From contig CAVVYV010000008.1 in assembly GCA_963752585.1 (NCBI GenBank), positions 558,001 through 622,000 on the forward strand: a stretch of 64,000 bases of DNA. The letters are read 5' to 3'. The notes under the pieces were generated by a model. It made no database searches, was not told where the DNA came from, and saw nothing but the letters and a program-made list of their open reading frames with translations. Both the position numbers and the translations under genes were made by a program. Below, in pieces: positions 8,688-18,700 of the stretch. How positions within the stretch are numbered: position 1 is the first letter of the stretch; each line of letters starts with the position of its first letter. Source of the DNA: CAVVYV01 sp963752585. GTDB taxonomy: Bacteria > Actinomycetota > Thermoleophilia > Solirubrobacterales > 70-9.

Positions 8688-9455
8688 TGGGCGACCGCCT
8701 CGACTTGCTCGATCTCTCCCAGAAGCTCTCACGGCACGAGGAGGCCCAGCGGCTCGATTCCGCCTGGGAGCGCCTCTCCCAGCTCCGGCTCACCCTCGGC
8801 GGGCTGATCGGCGACAAGGAGCTCGGGCCCCCGGTCTGCGTCATCTTCGAGGGCTGGGACGCATCCGGCAAGGGCGGGGCGATCAAGCGCCTGGTCGGCC
8901 AGCTCGACCCCCGGCACGTCCGGGTGGTCCAGTTCGCCGCCCCCACCCATGACGAGAAGCGCCACCACTTCCTCTGGCGCTTCTGGCCCTCGCTTCCCGG
9001 CTGGGGTGGGATGGCGGTGCTCGACCGCTCCTGGTACGGCCGCGTCCTGGTCGAACGGGTGGAGGGGTTCGCGAGCCGGGAGCAGTGGCTGCGGGCCTAT
9101 GACGAGATCAACGCCTTCGAGCGCTCGCTCGCCGACGAGGGCACGATCCTGATCAAGTTCTGGATGCACATCTCAGCCGAGGAGCAGCTGAAGCGGTTCG
9201 AGCGCCGCGAAGAAGAATCCGCTGAAGACCTGGAAGCTGACCGAGGACGACTGGCGAAACCGGGAGAAGCGGGGCGAGTATGAGCAGGCGGTCGAGGACA
9301 TGTTCGCCCGCACCGACCACGATCCGCACGCTCGCTGGCACCCGGTCGAGGCCGAGTCGAAGCGCTACGCGCGGGTGAACGTGGTCGAGACCGTGATCGC
9401 CGAGATCGAGGCCGGGATGCGACGCCACGGGTTCGAGCCGCCGCTCCATCGCTAG
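8687..9455 (+). CDS. ppk2: Polyphosphate kinase 2 family protein
   Basis: About 255 residues of PPK2 type. The P-loop GWDASGKGGAIKRL is followed by the lid region WRFWPSLPGWGGMAVLDRSW with the Walker B-like DRSWYGR. The C-terminus carries WKLTEDDWRNREKRGEYEQA. PPK2 enzymes transfer phosphate between polyphosphate and nucleotides; which of AMP, ADP or GDP is used cannot be told here. A frame break lies near 9212 in an A/G-rich run. With the nearby CYTH and CHAD genes it forms a loose polyphosphate-related neighbourhood. Confidence 0.85.
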
Positions 9456-9983
9456 TCCGGTGGCTCAGGCCGTTTAGCCCGCTCGCGCGGGCGCAGGCGC
9501 AGCCCCGCCATCACGATGATGATCGCGCCGCCGAAGGCGACGAAGATCCCGTAGTGGATCTCGTAGGGGTCGTCGATGCCGGCGAGCTGGAAGTCGGGAC
9601 GGTCGAACATCCGGTAGAGGACGATCAGCGCCGCCCAGACGCCGGCGGTCACGAACAGCCCCCACTCGCGCAGCGGCCGTGGCGGGACGTAGCCACCCCC
9701 GCACTCGAGGGCCAAGAAGGTGGTCGCCGCGGCGACCAGGATCAGGGCGCCCTCGGCGAAGCTGAAGGCCCCGAAACCCGTCTGAACCAGGTCGCTCGAG
9801 ACCGGCGCCCGGATACCAGGGCAGCAGCATGCTGCCGACGATCGTCGCTGCGCCGAGGAAGGCGATTCGCTCGTTCCCGCCGAGGCCGCGAAGGTCGCGG
9901 ACCAGCTGGCGCGACAACCGCCTCACATCAAACGGGTCGCGCTGTCGCGCGCCCTCGCGTCTAGTCGAGCGGCTGGCGGCCAC
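9452..9983 (-). CDS. Multi-pass membrane protein of unknown function
   Basis: About 177 residues with four likely membrane spans: IAFLGAATIVGSMLLPW, a segment around ALILVAAATTFLAL, LFVTAGVWAALIVLYRM and IFVAFGGAIIIVMAGL. The N-terminus is basic and soluble. A frame break near 9800 separates the first span from the rest. The upstream GTG (9983) lies within the end of the neighbouring DUF2203 gene; an internal GTG at 9926 would also work. Convergent with ppk2, overlapping its stop. I do not recognise the family. Confidence 0.6.
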
Positions 9984-10363
9984 GGTAGCCCGAGTCGAGC
10001 CGATGCCAGTAGTCGACCTCGTCCTCGCCGAGCTCCCAGCAGAGGTAGACCTCGTCGCCCCCGATCACCGCAGGGAAGTCGAGGAGGCCCCGGTCGATGT
10101 CGCGGAGGACGATCCCCGATTCTTCGAGGGCCTCGAGCAGCCGCCGAACCTCGAGGAAGGCGACCCCCACCTGGTGGCCCTCCTCGCCGCCGCCATTCCC
10201 TGCGGCGGCCTCCGAGAGCACCTCATGGACCTCCTCGTCGGTGAGCTGGTCCTTGGCGTCGCGGAGCTGGCGCAGCAGCGGCTTCAGCCGGGGCAGCAGC
10301 GAGTTCGCCTCCTCGCGGGTGAAGTGGCGCTCGTGGAGGAGCTCTGTGCTCCTCCTCGCTCAC
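9961..10363 (-). CDS. DUF2203 family protein
   Basis: About 133 residues. It has the family's N-terminal HFTREEANSLLPRLKPLLRQ helix and the C-terminal core GIVLRDIDRGLLDFPAV followed by EVYLCWELGEDEVDYWHRLD and GYRGRQPL. The function of DUF2203 is unknown. The GTG at 10363 overlaps the stop of the upstream EVE gene (GTGA), so the two are coupled. One frame break near 10340 falls just after the start. The call rests on recall of the family's conserved C-terminus. Confidence 0.75.
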
Positions 10364-10848
10364 GCCGCGCTCGGGACCGCCGCCGAGAGCCGCTCGCGGA
10401 GCAACTCGGCGTCGGCCTCCCCGATCGTCCGCAGCTGGCCCTGGAAGGCGAGGTGCCAGTGCTCGGCCGGCCACTTGCGGACGTGCTCGAGCTCGGGGGC
10501 GAGCTCCTCGGCGGGGACGAAGTCGTCGGCGGCGAGGACGACGACCGGCTCGGCCTCGACCCGCCAGGGGTAGAGCTCCTTCTTCGCCGGAGCCTTCCCC
10601 GACCGCCGCTTGCTTCCCGGCCAGATCGGGTCCCAGTCCTCGAACATCTCGGAGGTCACCCGGGCGATTGCGCCGAAGGCCTGCACCCCGGTGATGTAGA
10701 AGAAGACCTCGTCGCCGGGCTCGAACGCCTCGGCCTGTCGCCGGCGGCGCTCCTTGAACCCGATCGGGTTGAACCAGCGCGCGACGTTGATCTCGAAGTT
10801 CTCGAGCGATCCGGTGAGGATCCAGCTCTTCGCGTAGTCGGTCGCCAC
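10360..10848 (-). CDS. EVE-domain (PUA-like) protein
   Basis: Intact 162 residues from a GTG start. The N-terminal SWILTGSLENFEI, the central FEPGDEVFFYITGVQAFGAI and the C-terminal LAFQGQLRTI match the EVE/ASCH-like PUA fold, whose members are thought to bind modified bases in nucleic acids. Several polar residues in the expected pocket are present, but the ligand is not predictable. It is translationally coupled to the DUF2203 gene. Nearby restriction or modification genes, frequent EVE partners, are absent from this window. Confidence 0.7.
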   Translation of the reverse strand: MATDYAKSWILTGSLENFEINVARWFNPIGFKERRRRQAEAFEPGDEVFFYITGVQAFGAIARVTSEMFEDWDPIWPGSKRRSGKAPAKKELYPWRVEAEPVVVLAADDFVPAEELAPELEHVRKWPAEHWHLAFQGQLRTIGEADAELLRERLSAAVPSAA

Positions 10849-10871
10849 CCCGCGATTCTATGCTGAGAGTC

Positions 10872-13800
10872 TCAGCCCACCAGCTCGCGGGCCCGGGTCG
10901 CCAGGGAGGGGACGTCGAGCGCCTCGTATTCCTCGGCGGCTTCCGCCAGGACCGCCGCCGCGCCCTCGGGGTCCGACTCGGCGAGAAGCCGGCCGCGCAC
11001 CAGCAGGCAGCGCGCCGCGTCGAGCGGGCGGCCCAGCTCCCGCCAGCGCCGCCGCGCCTCCTCCATCTGCTCGGCCGCCACAGCCGGATCCTCGGCGCAG
11101 GCGCCGGCGGCCTCGGCCTTGGCGGCGTCGCCGACCGGGTAGTGGATCCGGCCGGCGAGGCGGTCGGCCTCATCGGCCGCGGCTCGAGCCTGATCGGTGC
11201 GCCCCTGCATCGCCAGCACCACCGCGCGGGTCGAGATCGCCTCCACCGATTGGGCGATCAACCCGGCGCGCTCGCAGATGTCGAGCGCCTTCGCCAGTTC
11301 CGTCTCGGCCGCGGCGAGGTCGCCGCTCTCTCGCAGGGTCCAGGCGAGCCACTGAAGGGCGCTGAACGCGACCTCGGAGCGACCGACCTGTTCGCCGAGC
11401 TCGTGGGCGCGGCGGAACGACTTGATCGCTTCATCCCAGCGCCCCTGGCGCCAGGCGAGCACCCCGCGAAGCAGATACGGGAAGCAGAGCTTGCCGTGCA
11501 GGCCCTCCCGTTCGGCGAGCCCCCCGCTGGCCTCCGCCGCGCGCTCGACCTCCTCCCAGTCGGCCTTCTCGGCCGCGAGCTGCCCGAGCGAGGCGTGGAG
11601 CTCCACCTGCGAGGGGAGGTCGCCGACCTCCTGGGCGATCTCGAGCGCCTCGCGGTAGGCCGCTGCCGCCCCGTCGTAGTCGGCCTCGGAGACCTCGAGG
11701 TGGTAGCCGAGAGTGAGCAGGGCGCGCACCGCCTCGGCGCGATCCGATTCGCGCGCGAGGGCGACCGAGCGCTCGAGGTTCTCCCGCGCCTTCTCGGAGT
11801 CGCCGATCCGCCCGAAGACGCGGCCGAAGATCCCGTGCGCGCGGCTCGCGGCGCGCGCCTCGTCGAGGCGCTCGGCCAGTCGCAGCGCCTTCTCGGACGC
11901 GTAGATCGCGAGCATGTTGTCTCCGGTGTGCATGTAGAGCGAGGCCGCCTCCTCGTAGAGCCGGACCAGCTCGATGCAGGGCGGGCCGTCCTTGAGCAGG
12001 TCGATGCCGCGCTGGTAGTTGTCGATCGAGGCGCGGCGCTCGCCCTTGTGCCAGAGCGCGGCGCCGATCTTCCGGTGGAGGTCGGCGACCCGCGCCAGGT
12101 CCTCCTGGCTGCGCTGGAACTTCAGGCAGCGCTCCCAGACCGAGACCGCGGCGTCGACCCGGCCCATGCGCAGGGCGATGTCTCCCTGCTTCTCGCCGAT
12201 CCGGGCGAGGTCGGCCGGGGGAATGGCCTCGGAGAGCTCGAACGCCGCGGTATAGCGCTCGAATGCCTCGGCGTTCGAGTAGAGGACGGCGGCGGCATCG
12301 CCGGCCGCCTCCAGGGCCTCCAGCGCCCGCGCCTGAAGGTCGGCGAGGGCGTCGGGGTCGAGTCCGGCGTCCGAGCCGAGGGCGGCGGCGCGCGCGAAGT
12401 GCTCGGCGATCAGCCCGATGAAGGCCTCCGCCCGCTCGCCGGCCCGCTCGCGGATGAACTCGCCGACCTCGACGTGCTTGCGGCAACGCACCGACTTGGG
12501 CAGCATCGCGTAGGCGACGTCGCGGATCAGGACGTGCTTGAAGGCGTACTCGCGCTCGCCGGCGAGCCGGCTGCCGGGACTGGGGGCGAGCAGGTCCTTC
12601 TCCTGCAGCGTCGCCAGGGTCCGCTGGAGGTCGAGGCCCTCCTCCGTGGCTGCGCCCTCCAGCGATCCCTCCCAGAAGGTCTGGCCGACGACCGACGCGT
12701 GGAGGAGCAGCCGCCGCTCGAGTCGCTCGAGCGAGTCGAGCCGGGCGGCGAGCAGCGACTGGACGGTGCTCGGCAGCGCCTCGGCCTCGACCGTGTCCTC
12801 CTCGATCAGGCGATTGACCATCTCCTCGGCGAACAGCGGATTGCCGCCGGACCGGTCGGCGACCTGAGGGACCACGTCACCCCCTCCGTCCTCGGAGCTT
12901 GGCATCAGCGCGGCGACGAGCTCCCGGGTCTCATCGGCGGTCAGGGGCTCGAGCGAGATCGAGGTCGCGTTGCGGCGGCCACCGCCCCAGCCGGGCCGGC
13001 GCTCGAGGAGCTCGTCCCTAGTCAGGCAGACAAGCAGCAGCGGCCCGCGCACCCAGCGGGCGAGGTGGTCGAGCAGGTCGAGCATCCCCTCGTCGGCCCA
13101 GTGGATGTCGTCGATCGCCAGCACCAGCGGGCGGCGCGTCGCGATTCCCTCGATCACCCCACGGGCGGCGGAGAACAGCGCCTCGCGCATCCTCTGGGGA
13201 TCGTCGGCGTCGGCGGGCTGCGACTCCTCCGGTGTCTCGATTCCGAGCGGGACGGCGAGCAGGGCCGCGTTGCGCTCGCCGGCATCGGGCTCGCCGACCT
13301 CGTCCATGAGCGCCTGGACTCCCGAGCGGAGCTTCTCCCACGCCGTCGCCGGCGTGTCGGTGTCGAAGAGCTCGAACTCCTCACGGAGCACCTCGACCAG
13401 GGCCCAGTAGGCGATCCCAGCGCCGTAGGGCGGACAGTGCCCGCTGCGAATGATCGGTGTTTCGTCGCTCGCCTCGAGGGTGGTGGTGAGCTCGCGGAGC
13501 AGACGCGACTTGCCCACCCCTGCCTGACCGATCACGGTGACCAGGTGGGGCCGCTCCTCGCGCTCCACCCGCTCGACCAGCGAGACCAGCAGCCCCGCCT
13601 CTTCCGCGCGGCCGACCAGGGGGATGGCCGCGCGGGCGGCGCCGTGGCGCGGGTCGGCCAGGGTCGCGGTCGCCTCCCAGGCCGGGACGGGCTCCTCCTT
13701 GCCCTTCAGCCGCAGCGGCTCGAGGCGCTCGTAGGCGATCGCCTCGCGGCTGGCGCGATAGGTGGTGCGCGCCGACGGTGACGGCGTTCGGTCGGCCTGC

Positions 13801-14398
13801 GGCCTGGAGCCGGGCGGCGACGTTGACGGGGTCGCCCATCACCGTGTAGCGGTCGCCGACCGCGCCGGCCATCACCTCGCCGGAGTTGATCCCGACCCGG
13901 AGCGAGAAGCCCGCGCCGTGCTCGGCCATAAGCTCCTGCATCGCCAGCCCGGCGCGCACGGCCCGCTCCGGATCGTCCTCATGGGCGACCGGCGCGCCGA
14001 ATACTCCCATCACGTTGTCGCCGATGAACTTGTCGATCGTGCCGCCGAAGCGCTCGATCTCCTCGCCGAGGCGGCGGAGGGTGCGGTCGACCAGCGCCGT
14101 CACCGCCTCCGGATCCATCCGCTCGGCCGCGGCGGTGTAGCCCGAGAGGTCGGCGAAGAGGACGGTCGCCTGGCGGCGCTCCTCGGGTGGCGGCGCGACC
14201 TCGGTCGCGGGGCGCCCCCGCCGAGGTTGGGTGGTCGCCGAGCACGGTGCCGCATTCGATGCAGAACTTGGCGCCGGCCGGATTCTCGGCGCCGCAGCCC
14301 GGGCAGCGGGGGGAGAGGGCGGCGCCGCAGGACATGCAGAACTGGGCGCGCTCCGGATTCTCCGCTCCGCAGTTCTGGCAGCTTCTCCCGCTACCCAC
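10872..14398 (-). CDS. Zinc-ribbon / class III adenylate cyclase / AAA ATPase / TPR signalling protein
   Basis: About 1,175 residues. Two N-terminal zinc ribbons (CQNCGAENPERAQFCMSC and CPGCGAENPAGAKFCIEC) come first. A class III cyclase domain follows with metal Asp in LFADLSGY, the GTIDKFIGDNVMGVFG segment (Lys plus second metal Asp) and VNVAARL (catalytic Asn and Arg). Then comes a STAND-type ATPase (Walker A GQAGVGKSRLLREL, Walker B LVLAIDDIHWAD) and a long TPR-rich C-terminus. The K/D specificity residues favour ATP over GTP. Breaks near 14220 and 13770. This architecture is common in actinobacteria; the signal sensed is unknown. The GTG start is at 14398. Confidence 0.85.
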
Positions 14399-14505
14399 GG
14401 GGAAAAGGGTAGGGCAGCCGCACGTTTTGACTGGGCAGGAGGCACCGGGAAACCCGCTACGCTGCCCGCTCCCGCAGCGCCCGGCCAGGAGAGACCCGCC
14501 CGACT

Positions 14506-15582
14506 ATGCCCAGGATCCGCGCCCTCATCGTGATCGCCGTTGCCCTCGCGATCGGCCTCGTGGTCGCCGCCTGCGGCGGCGATGGCGGCGGTGGCGGCGA
14601 GGACCCGCAGCAGGTCCTCGACGCCACCTTCAACAACCAGCAGAGCGTCGACAGCGGCAGCTTCGGTCTCAGCCTCAAGGTCGAGGCCGAGGGCGATCAG
14701 GGCGGCACCTTCGAGGGGAGCCTGGGAGGGCCCTTCCAGAGCCAGGAGGCGAAGTTCCCGCAGTTCGACCTCAGCGCGGAGATCAAGCTCGACAGCAGCG
14801 CCCAGGACTTCTCCGGCTCCGCGGGCCTCACCTCCACCGGCGCCGGCGCCTTCGTCAACTTCCAGGACACCGACTACCAGGTGCCCCAGGAGCTCTTCGA
14901 CCAGTTCATCACCAGCTACGAGCAGCTCCAGCAGCAGAGCCAGGGCGACCAGAACAACGATCTCCTCGAGTCGCTCGGCATCGATCCGAGCAAGTGGCTC
15001 ACCGACCTCTCCAACGAGGGCACCGAGGACGTCGACGGGACGGAGACCGTCCACATCTCGGGTCAGGCCGACGTTCCGGCGCTGGTCGAGGACATCAAGA
15101 AGATCGCCCAGAACGCCCCGAACGTGGGCGGCCAGCAGATCACCCCGCAGCAGCTCGGCCAGCTCGATCAGCTGACCAGCGTGATCAAGTCGGCCGATTT
15201 CGACATCTACAGCGGCGAGAGCGACAACCTGCTCCGCAAGCTCGACGCGAGCCTCGATCTGGAGCCCTCCCTCGGCACCGGTGGGGCGCTTGACTCGGTC
15301 ACCCTCGACGTCTCGCTGACGATCAGCCAGGTCAACGAGCCCCAGACGATCTCGGCTCCGGCCGACGCCCAGCCCCTGGCGAGCCTGCTGCAGCAGTTCG
15401 GGATCGATCCCAGGCAGCTCGGTGGCGCCCTCCGCGGCGGCCTCGGTGCCGGCGGCGCCCTGCCGCAGGCGGGCGGCTCCCAGACGCCGCCAAGCGGCGG
15501 CGCCTCACAGGCCTACCTGCAGTGCCTGCAGCAGGCCCAGGGCGAGGCGGCGGTCACCGAGTGCGCGCAGCTGCTCCGGTGA
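14506..15582 (+). CDS. Secreted lipoprotein, LppX/LprAFG-like
   Basis: Intact 358 residues. The signal peptide ends in a lipobox (GLVVAAC) followed by a Gly-rich spacer. The body alternates strands in the manner of LppX/LprG-type lipid-binding lipoproteins and is rich in Gln (QLQQQSQGDQNN). Two cysteines near the C-terminus (LQCLQQAQGEAAVTEC) could form a disulfide. AGGAGAGA lies 12 bases before the ATG. The family carries lipids or glycolipids across the envelope; that assignment is tentative, since only overall layout supports it. Lipoprotein status is clear. Confidence 0.6.
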   Translation: MPRIRALIVIAVALAIGLVVAACGGDGGGGGEDPQQVLDATFNNQQSVDSGSFGLSLKVEAEGDQGGTFEGSLGGPFQSQEAKFPQFDLSAEIKLDSSAQDFSGSAGLTSTGAGAFVNFQDTDYQVPQELFDQFITSYEQLQQQSQGDQNNDLLESLGIDPSKWLTDLSNEGTEDVDGTETVHISGQADVPALVEDIKKIAQNAPNVGGQQITPQQLGQLDQLTSVIKSADFDIYSGESDNLLRKLDASLDLEPSLGTGGALDSVTLDVSLTISQVNEPQTISAPADAQPLASLLQQFGIDPRQLGGALRGGLGAGGALPQAGGSQTPPSGGASQAYLQCLQQAQGEAAVTECAQLLR

Positions 15583-15614
15583 GAGACAAGTAGCCGCGTA
15601 AGCTTCCCGCCCTC

Positions 15615-16782
15615 ATGGAGGCAAGCCAACCGCCCGAGCCACCTACCGGGCGACCCTCACTGACGCCGTCCTTCTTCCTCACGCCCCACGGCTGGCCCTA
15701 TCTGCTCGCCCCGTTCATCCCGCTGGCGATCGCGCTCGAGCTCGGGCATGCGGGGGCGGGGCTGATCTTCTTCTCCGCCGCGCTCGGGGTGATCCCGACC
15801 GCGGCGCTGATGGGCCGTGCCACCGAGGAGGTCGCCGCCCGCTCCGGTCCCGGGATCGGCGGGCTGCTGAACGTCACCTTCGGCAATGCCCCCGAGCTGA
15901 TCATCGCCCTGTTCGCGCTCGAGGCCGGTCTCCAGGAGGTGGTCAAGGCCTCGATCATCGGCTCGATCCTGGGGAACATCCTGCTGGTGATGGGGGCGGC
16001 GATGCTCGCCGGCGGGCTCACCGGCGGCCGCAAGCTCCAGCGCTTCGACCGGACCGCGGCCAACGTCCAGTCGCTGATGCTCTTCCTCGCGGTCGCCGCG
16101 ATGGTGCTGCCCGGCGATCTTCGAGCTGGTCGAGGGCCAGGGGCTGCCGGGCATCGACCAGGAGCGGGTCAACTTCGACAACACGGTCGAGGACCTCTCG
16201 CTCGCAGTGGCGATCGTCCTGATCGGCACCTACGCCTGCGGGCTGCTGTTCAGCCTCCGCACCCACCGGGAGCTGTTCAACCCCCATAGCGACGACGAAG
16301 AGGCCCACGACGACACCTGGGGCTGGTCGGTCCGGACCTCCGTGATCGCGCTCGCGACCGCCGGGATCGCGGTCGGCGTGATGTCCGAGATCCTGGTCGG
16401 TTCGATCGAGGCGACGTCCTCGTCGATCGGCCTGAGCGAGTTCTTCATCGGGGTGATCGTGGTCGCGATCGTCGGCAACGCCGCCGAGCACTGGGTGGCT
16501 GTGCTGGTCGCGATCAAGGGCAAGATGGACCTCTCGGTGAACATCGCGATCGGATCGAGCGCCCAGGTCGCGCTGTTCGTCGCACCGGTCCTGGTGATCA
16601 CCTCGTTCTTCCTCGGCCCCGGTCCGATGCCGCTCGTCTTCAACGGGTTCGAGATCGCGGCGCTCGTCCTCGGGGTCCTTGTCGCCTATCAGGTGACCAA
16701 CGAGGGCGAGTCGAACTGGTTCGAGGGAGTGCAGCTGCTCGCCCTCTACGCGATCCTCGGCCTTACCTTCTTCTACGCCTGA
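15615..16782 (+). CDS. cax: Calcium/cation-proton antiporter (CAX family)
   Basis: About 389 residues with around eleven membrane spans and the two inverted alpha repeats of the CaCA superfamily: NVTFGNAPELIIALFAL in the first half and VVAIVGNAAEHWVAVLVA in the second. The acidic residues of these motifs form the ion site. An acidic loop (HSDDEEAHDD) lies between the halves. A one-base break near 16117 (VLP/IFELVEG junction) interrupts the reading. Ca2+/H+ exchange at the cytoplasmic membrane is expected from the family. The next gene is a second, distant CaCA member. Confidence 0.88.
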
Positions 16783-16813
16783 TGCCGTTCACGCCCCCGG
16801 AGGCGGGCCGCTG

Positions 16814-17806
16814 ATGGAGATCTTCCTGCTTGTCCTGAGCTTCGCCGTGATCCTCGCCGGAGCGCTGCTGTTCACGAACGCGATCGAGTGGATCGGCCAC
16901 AAGCTCAACCTGGGGGAGGGCGCGGTCGGCAGCCTTCTGGCGGCGGTCGGGACGGCGCTGCCGGAGACCCTGATCGCGATCGTCGCCCTGGTCGGCGCCA
17001 CCAAGAGCGAGGAGGTGGCGATCGGGGCGATCGTCGGCGCCCCCTTCCTCCTGGCGACGCTGGCGATGGGGCTGGTCGGGCTGACCGCCTACCTCTATCG
17101 CCGCAGGCGGGCCCAGGGGATCGAGCTGCGCGCGCACGTGCCGACGCTCGACCGTGACCTCGCCTTCTTCATGGTCTTCTTCGGCCTCGCCCTGGTCCTC
17201 GGCTTCGGGGCCCCGGAGTCGATCCGGACCCCCGCGGGGATCGTCGGCGTGGGCTCCTACTTCGCCTACGTCTTCTTCACCGTCCGCAACCCCGGCCCGC
17301 TCCAGCCCGAGGAGACCCTGAACCCGCTGATCCTCGTGCGGGGGGACGGTCGGGGGGACGAGCCGCCGCTGTGGCTGGCGGCGATCCAGTGCCTGGTTGG
17401 GCTGATGGCGATGGTCGGCGGCGCCCACCTGTTCGTCGAGGAGCTCCTCAACGTCGCGGAGGACCTCGGGGTCGAGGCGATCGTGCTCTCGCTGATTCTC
17501 GCCCCGCTCGCGACCGAGCTCCCGGAGAAGGTCAACAGCTTCTTCTGGGTGCGCGAGGGCAAGGACGCCCTGGCGCTGGGCAACATCACCGGCGCGATGG
17601 TCTTCCAGTCGACGATCCCGGTCGGGATCGGGCTGATCTTCACCGACTGGGAGCTGGGCGGCAACGCGGCCGTCTCGGTCGCCCTCGGCCTCGCCGGCGG
17701 GCTCCTCGCTTACTGGGCGCTTCGCCTGCGCGACCGCTTCGAGCTCGCCCCGGTGCTCGGCTGGCTCGCGCTCTACGCCGCCTTCATCGTCGTCGTCTCG
17801 GTGTAG
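16814..17806 (+). CDS. Sodium/calcium exchanger-type CaCA membrane protein
   Basis: Intact 330 residues, about ten membrane spans. The alpha-repeat motifs are VGTALPETLIAIVALVGA near the N-terminus and LAPLATELPEKVNSFFW in the second half. These resemble YrbG-like exchangers, although the second repeat has LPEK where LPET is usual. It starts 32 bp after the CAX gene, probably in the same operon. Two different CaCA antiporters side by side suggest a dedicated cation-export unit. The transported ion is not predictable. Confidence 0.8.
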   Translation: MEIFLLVLSFAVILAGALLFTNAIEWIGHKLNLGEGAVGSLLAAVGTALPETLIAIVALVGATKSEEVAIGAIVGAPFLLATLAMGLVGLTAYLYRRRRAQGIELRAHVPTLDRDLAFFMVFFGLALVLGFGAPESIRTPAGIVGVGSYFAYVFFTVRNPGPLQPEETLNPLILVRGDGRGDEPPLWLAAIQCLVGLMAMVGGAHLFVEELLNVAEDLGVEAIVLSLILAPLATELPEKVNSFFWVREGKDALALGNITGAMVFQSTIPVGIGLIFTDWELGGNAAVSVALGLAGGLLAYWALRLRDRFELAPVLGWLALYAAFIVVVSV

Positions 17807-17808
17807 TC

Positions 17809-18168
17809 CTAATCCTCGCGGCCGGGGTCCTGGCCGTCCTCGCCCTCGTCCTCCTCCTCGTCGCCCTGCTCGAGGGCGGCCTCGGAGAGCGACCCACCCG
17901 CGCCGGGGTGGTAGTGGGTCTGGAACCGCTCGAGGAGCTCGTCGCGCTGCTCGTCGTCGACCGGGACGTCGTCGGAGATTCGCACCCAGTCGGCCCCCTC
18001 GTAGGCCTCCATGTTGAAGACCTCCTGGTCGATCGAGGAAGAGTCGTCGACCACCACCAGAACCTCGGTCTGCGGGTTGAAGTAGGTCCCCGGCTGCACG
18101 ATCAGCTCCTCGAGCTCGACCACGCGATCCTCGGCGTCACCGTTGGGGCCGGCCATTGCGCCCGGCAT
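17809..18168 (-). CDS. Small acidic protein of unknown function
   Basis: 119 residues. The central region (VVELEELIVQPGTYFNPQ and TEVLVVVDDSSSIDQEVFN) looks like a compact beta fold, and the last 25 residues are almost all Glu, Asp and Gly. I do not recognise a family. The ATG lies one base beyond the stop of the membrane-anchored gene at 18170-18634, so the pair is probably one operon. Convergent with the antiporter, ending 2 bp from its stop codon. Confidence 0.6.
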   Translation of the reverse strand: MPGAMAGPNGDAEDRVVELEELIVQPGTYFNPQTEVLVVVDDSSSIDQEVFNMEAYEGADWVRISDDVPVDDEQRDELLERFQTHYHPGAGGSLSEAALEQGDEEEDEGEDGQDPGRED

Positions 18169-18169
18169 C

Positions 18170-18634
18170 TTATTGCCCGAGGTTCTCCAGCTCGCTCAGC
18201 TGCCGCTCGATCTCCTCCTCGACGTCGAGCGCCTCCTTGCCCTGGCGCCGGCGCCGCTCGTTGCGGGCGACGACGAGCTGCCGGACCTCCTCGCGCAGGT
18301 CTTGGTCCTGCCCCAGCGCCCCCGAGCCGCCGGCTCCCTCCAGCAGCTTCTCGACCTCGGCCTCGACGTCGAGCGCCTCCTCCCCCCGGGCCACCCGGCG
18401 ATAGGAGCGGGCTTCGACCATCTGCCGGATCTCCTCCTCGCGAACCGCCGCGGAGACCGGCGGGGGGCCCGATCCGCCCCGCTGCGGCATCTCCTGCTCG
18501 ATCGCGAAGTCCCCCTTGCCGATCTGCTTTAGGGCGTTCCCGGCGCCCATCGCGAAGGCGATCGCCCCGAGCGGAAGGGCGACGAGGACGACCAGGATCA
18601 GCACCGTTCCAAACTCGACCGCGGCCAATGGCAT
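18170..18634 (-). CDS. Membrane-anchored protein with duplicated 35-residue helical repeat
   Basis: 154 residues with one N-terminal membrane span (TVLILVVLVALPLGAIAFAM) and a cytoplasmic-looking tail built of two related helical units. The first contains REEEIRQMVEARSYRRVARG followed by EEALDVEAEVEKLLE. The second contains LREEVRQLVVARNERRRRQG followed by KEALDVEEEIERQLSEL. The shared core is REE(I/V)RQ(M/L)V-AR then G-EALDVE-E(I/V)E. The duplication is clear from the sequence. No family or function is recognised. Divergent from the acyl-CoA dehydrogenase gene. Confidence 0.65.
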   Translation of the reverse strand: MPLAAVEFGTVLILVVLVALPLGAIAFAMGAGNALKQIGKGDFAIEQEMPQRGGSGPPPVSAAVREEEIRQMVEARSYRRVARGEEALDVEAEVEKLLEGAGGSGALGQDQDLREEVRQLVVARNERRRRQGKEALDVEEEIERQLSELENLGQ

Positions 18635-18700
18635 GGCTCAGAGACTACGCGGGAACGGGCGCCCCGCCCCCTACCCGCGCATGAGGGCGAGCCGATCGGG

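Noticed and set aside
10860..13781. 973-codon open frame on the plus strand opposite the cyclase/ATPase/TPR gene
   Set aside because: Antisense shadow typical of high-GC codon use. No domain is readable and the minus strand encodes an unambiguous TPR-rich protein.
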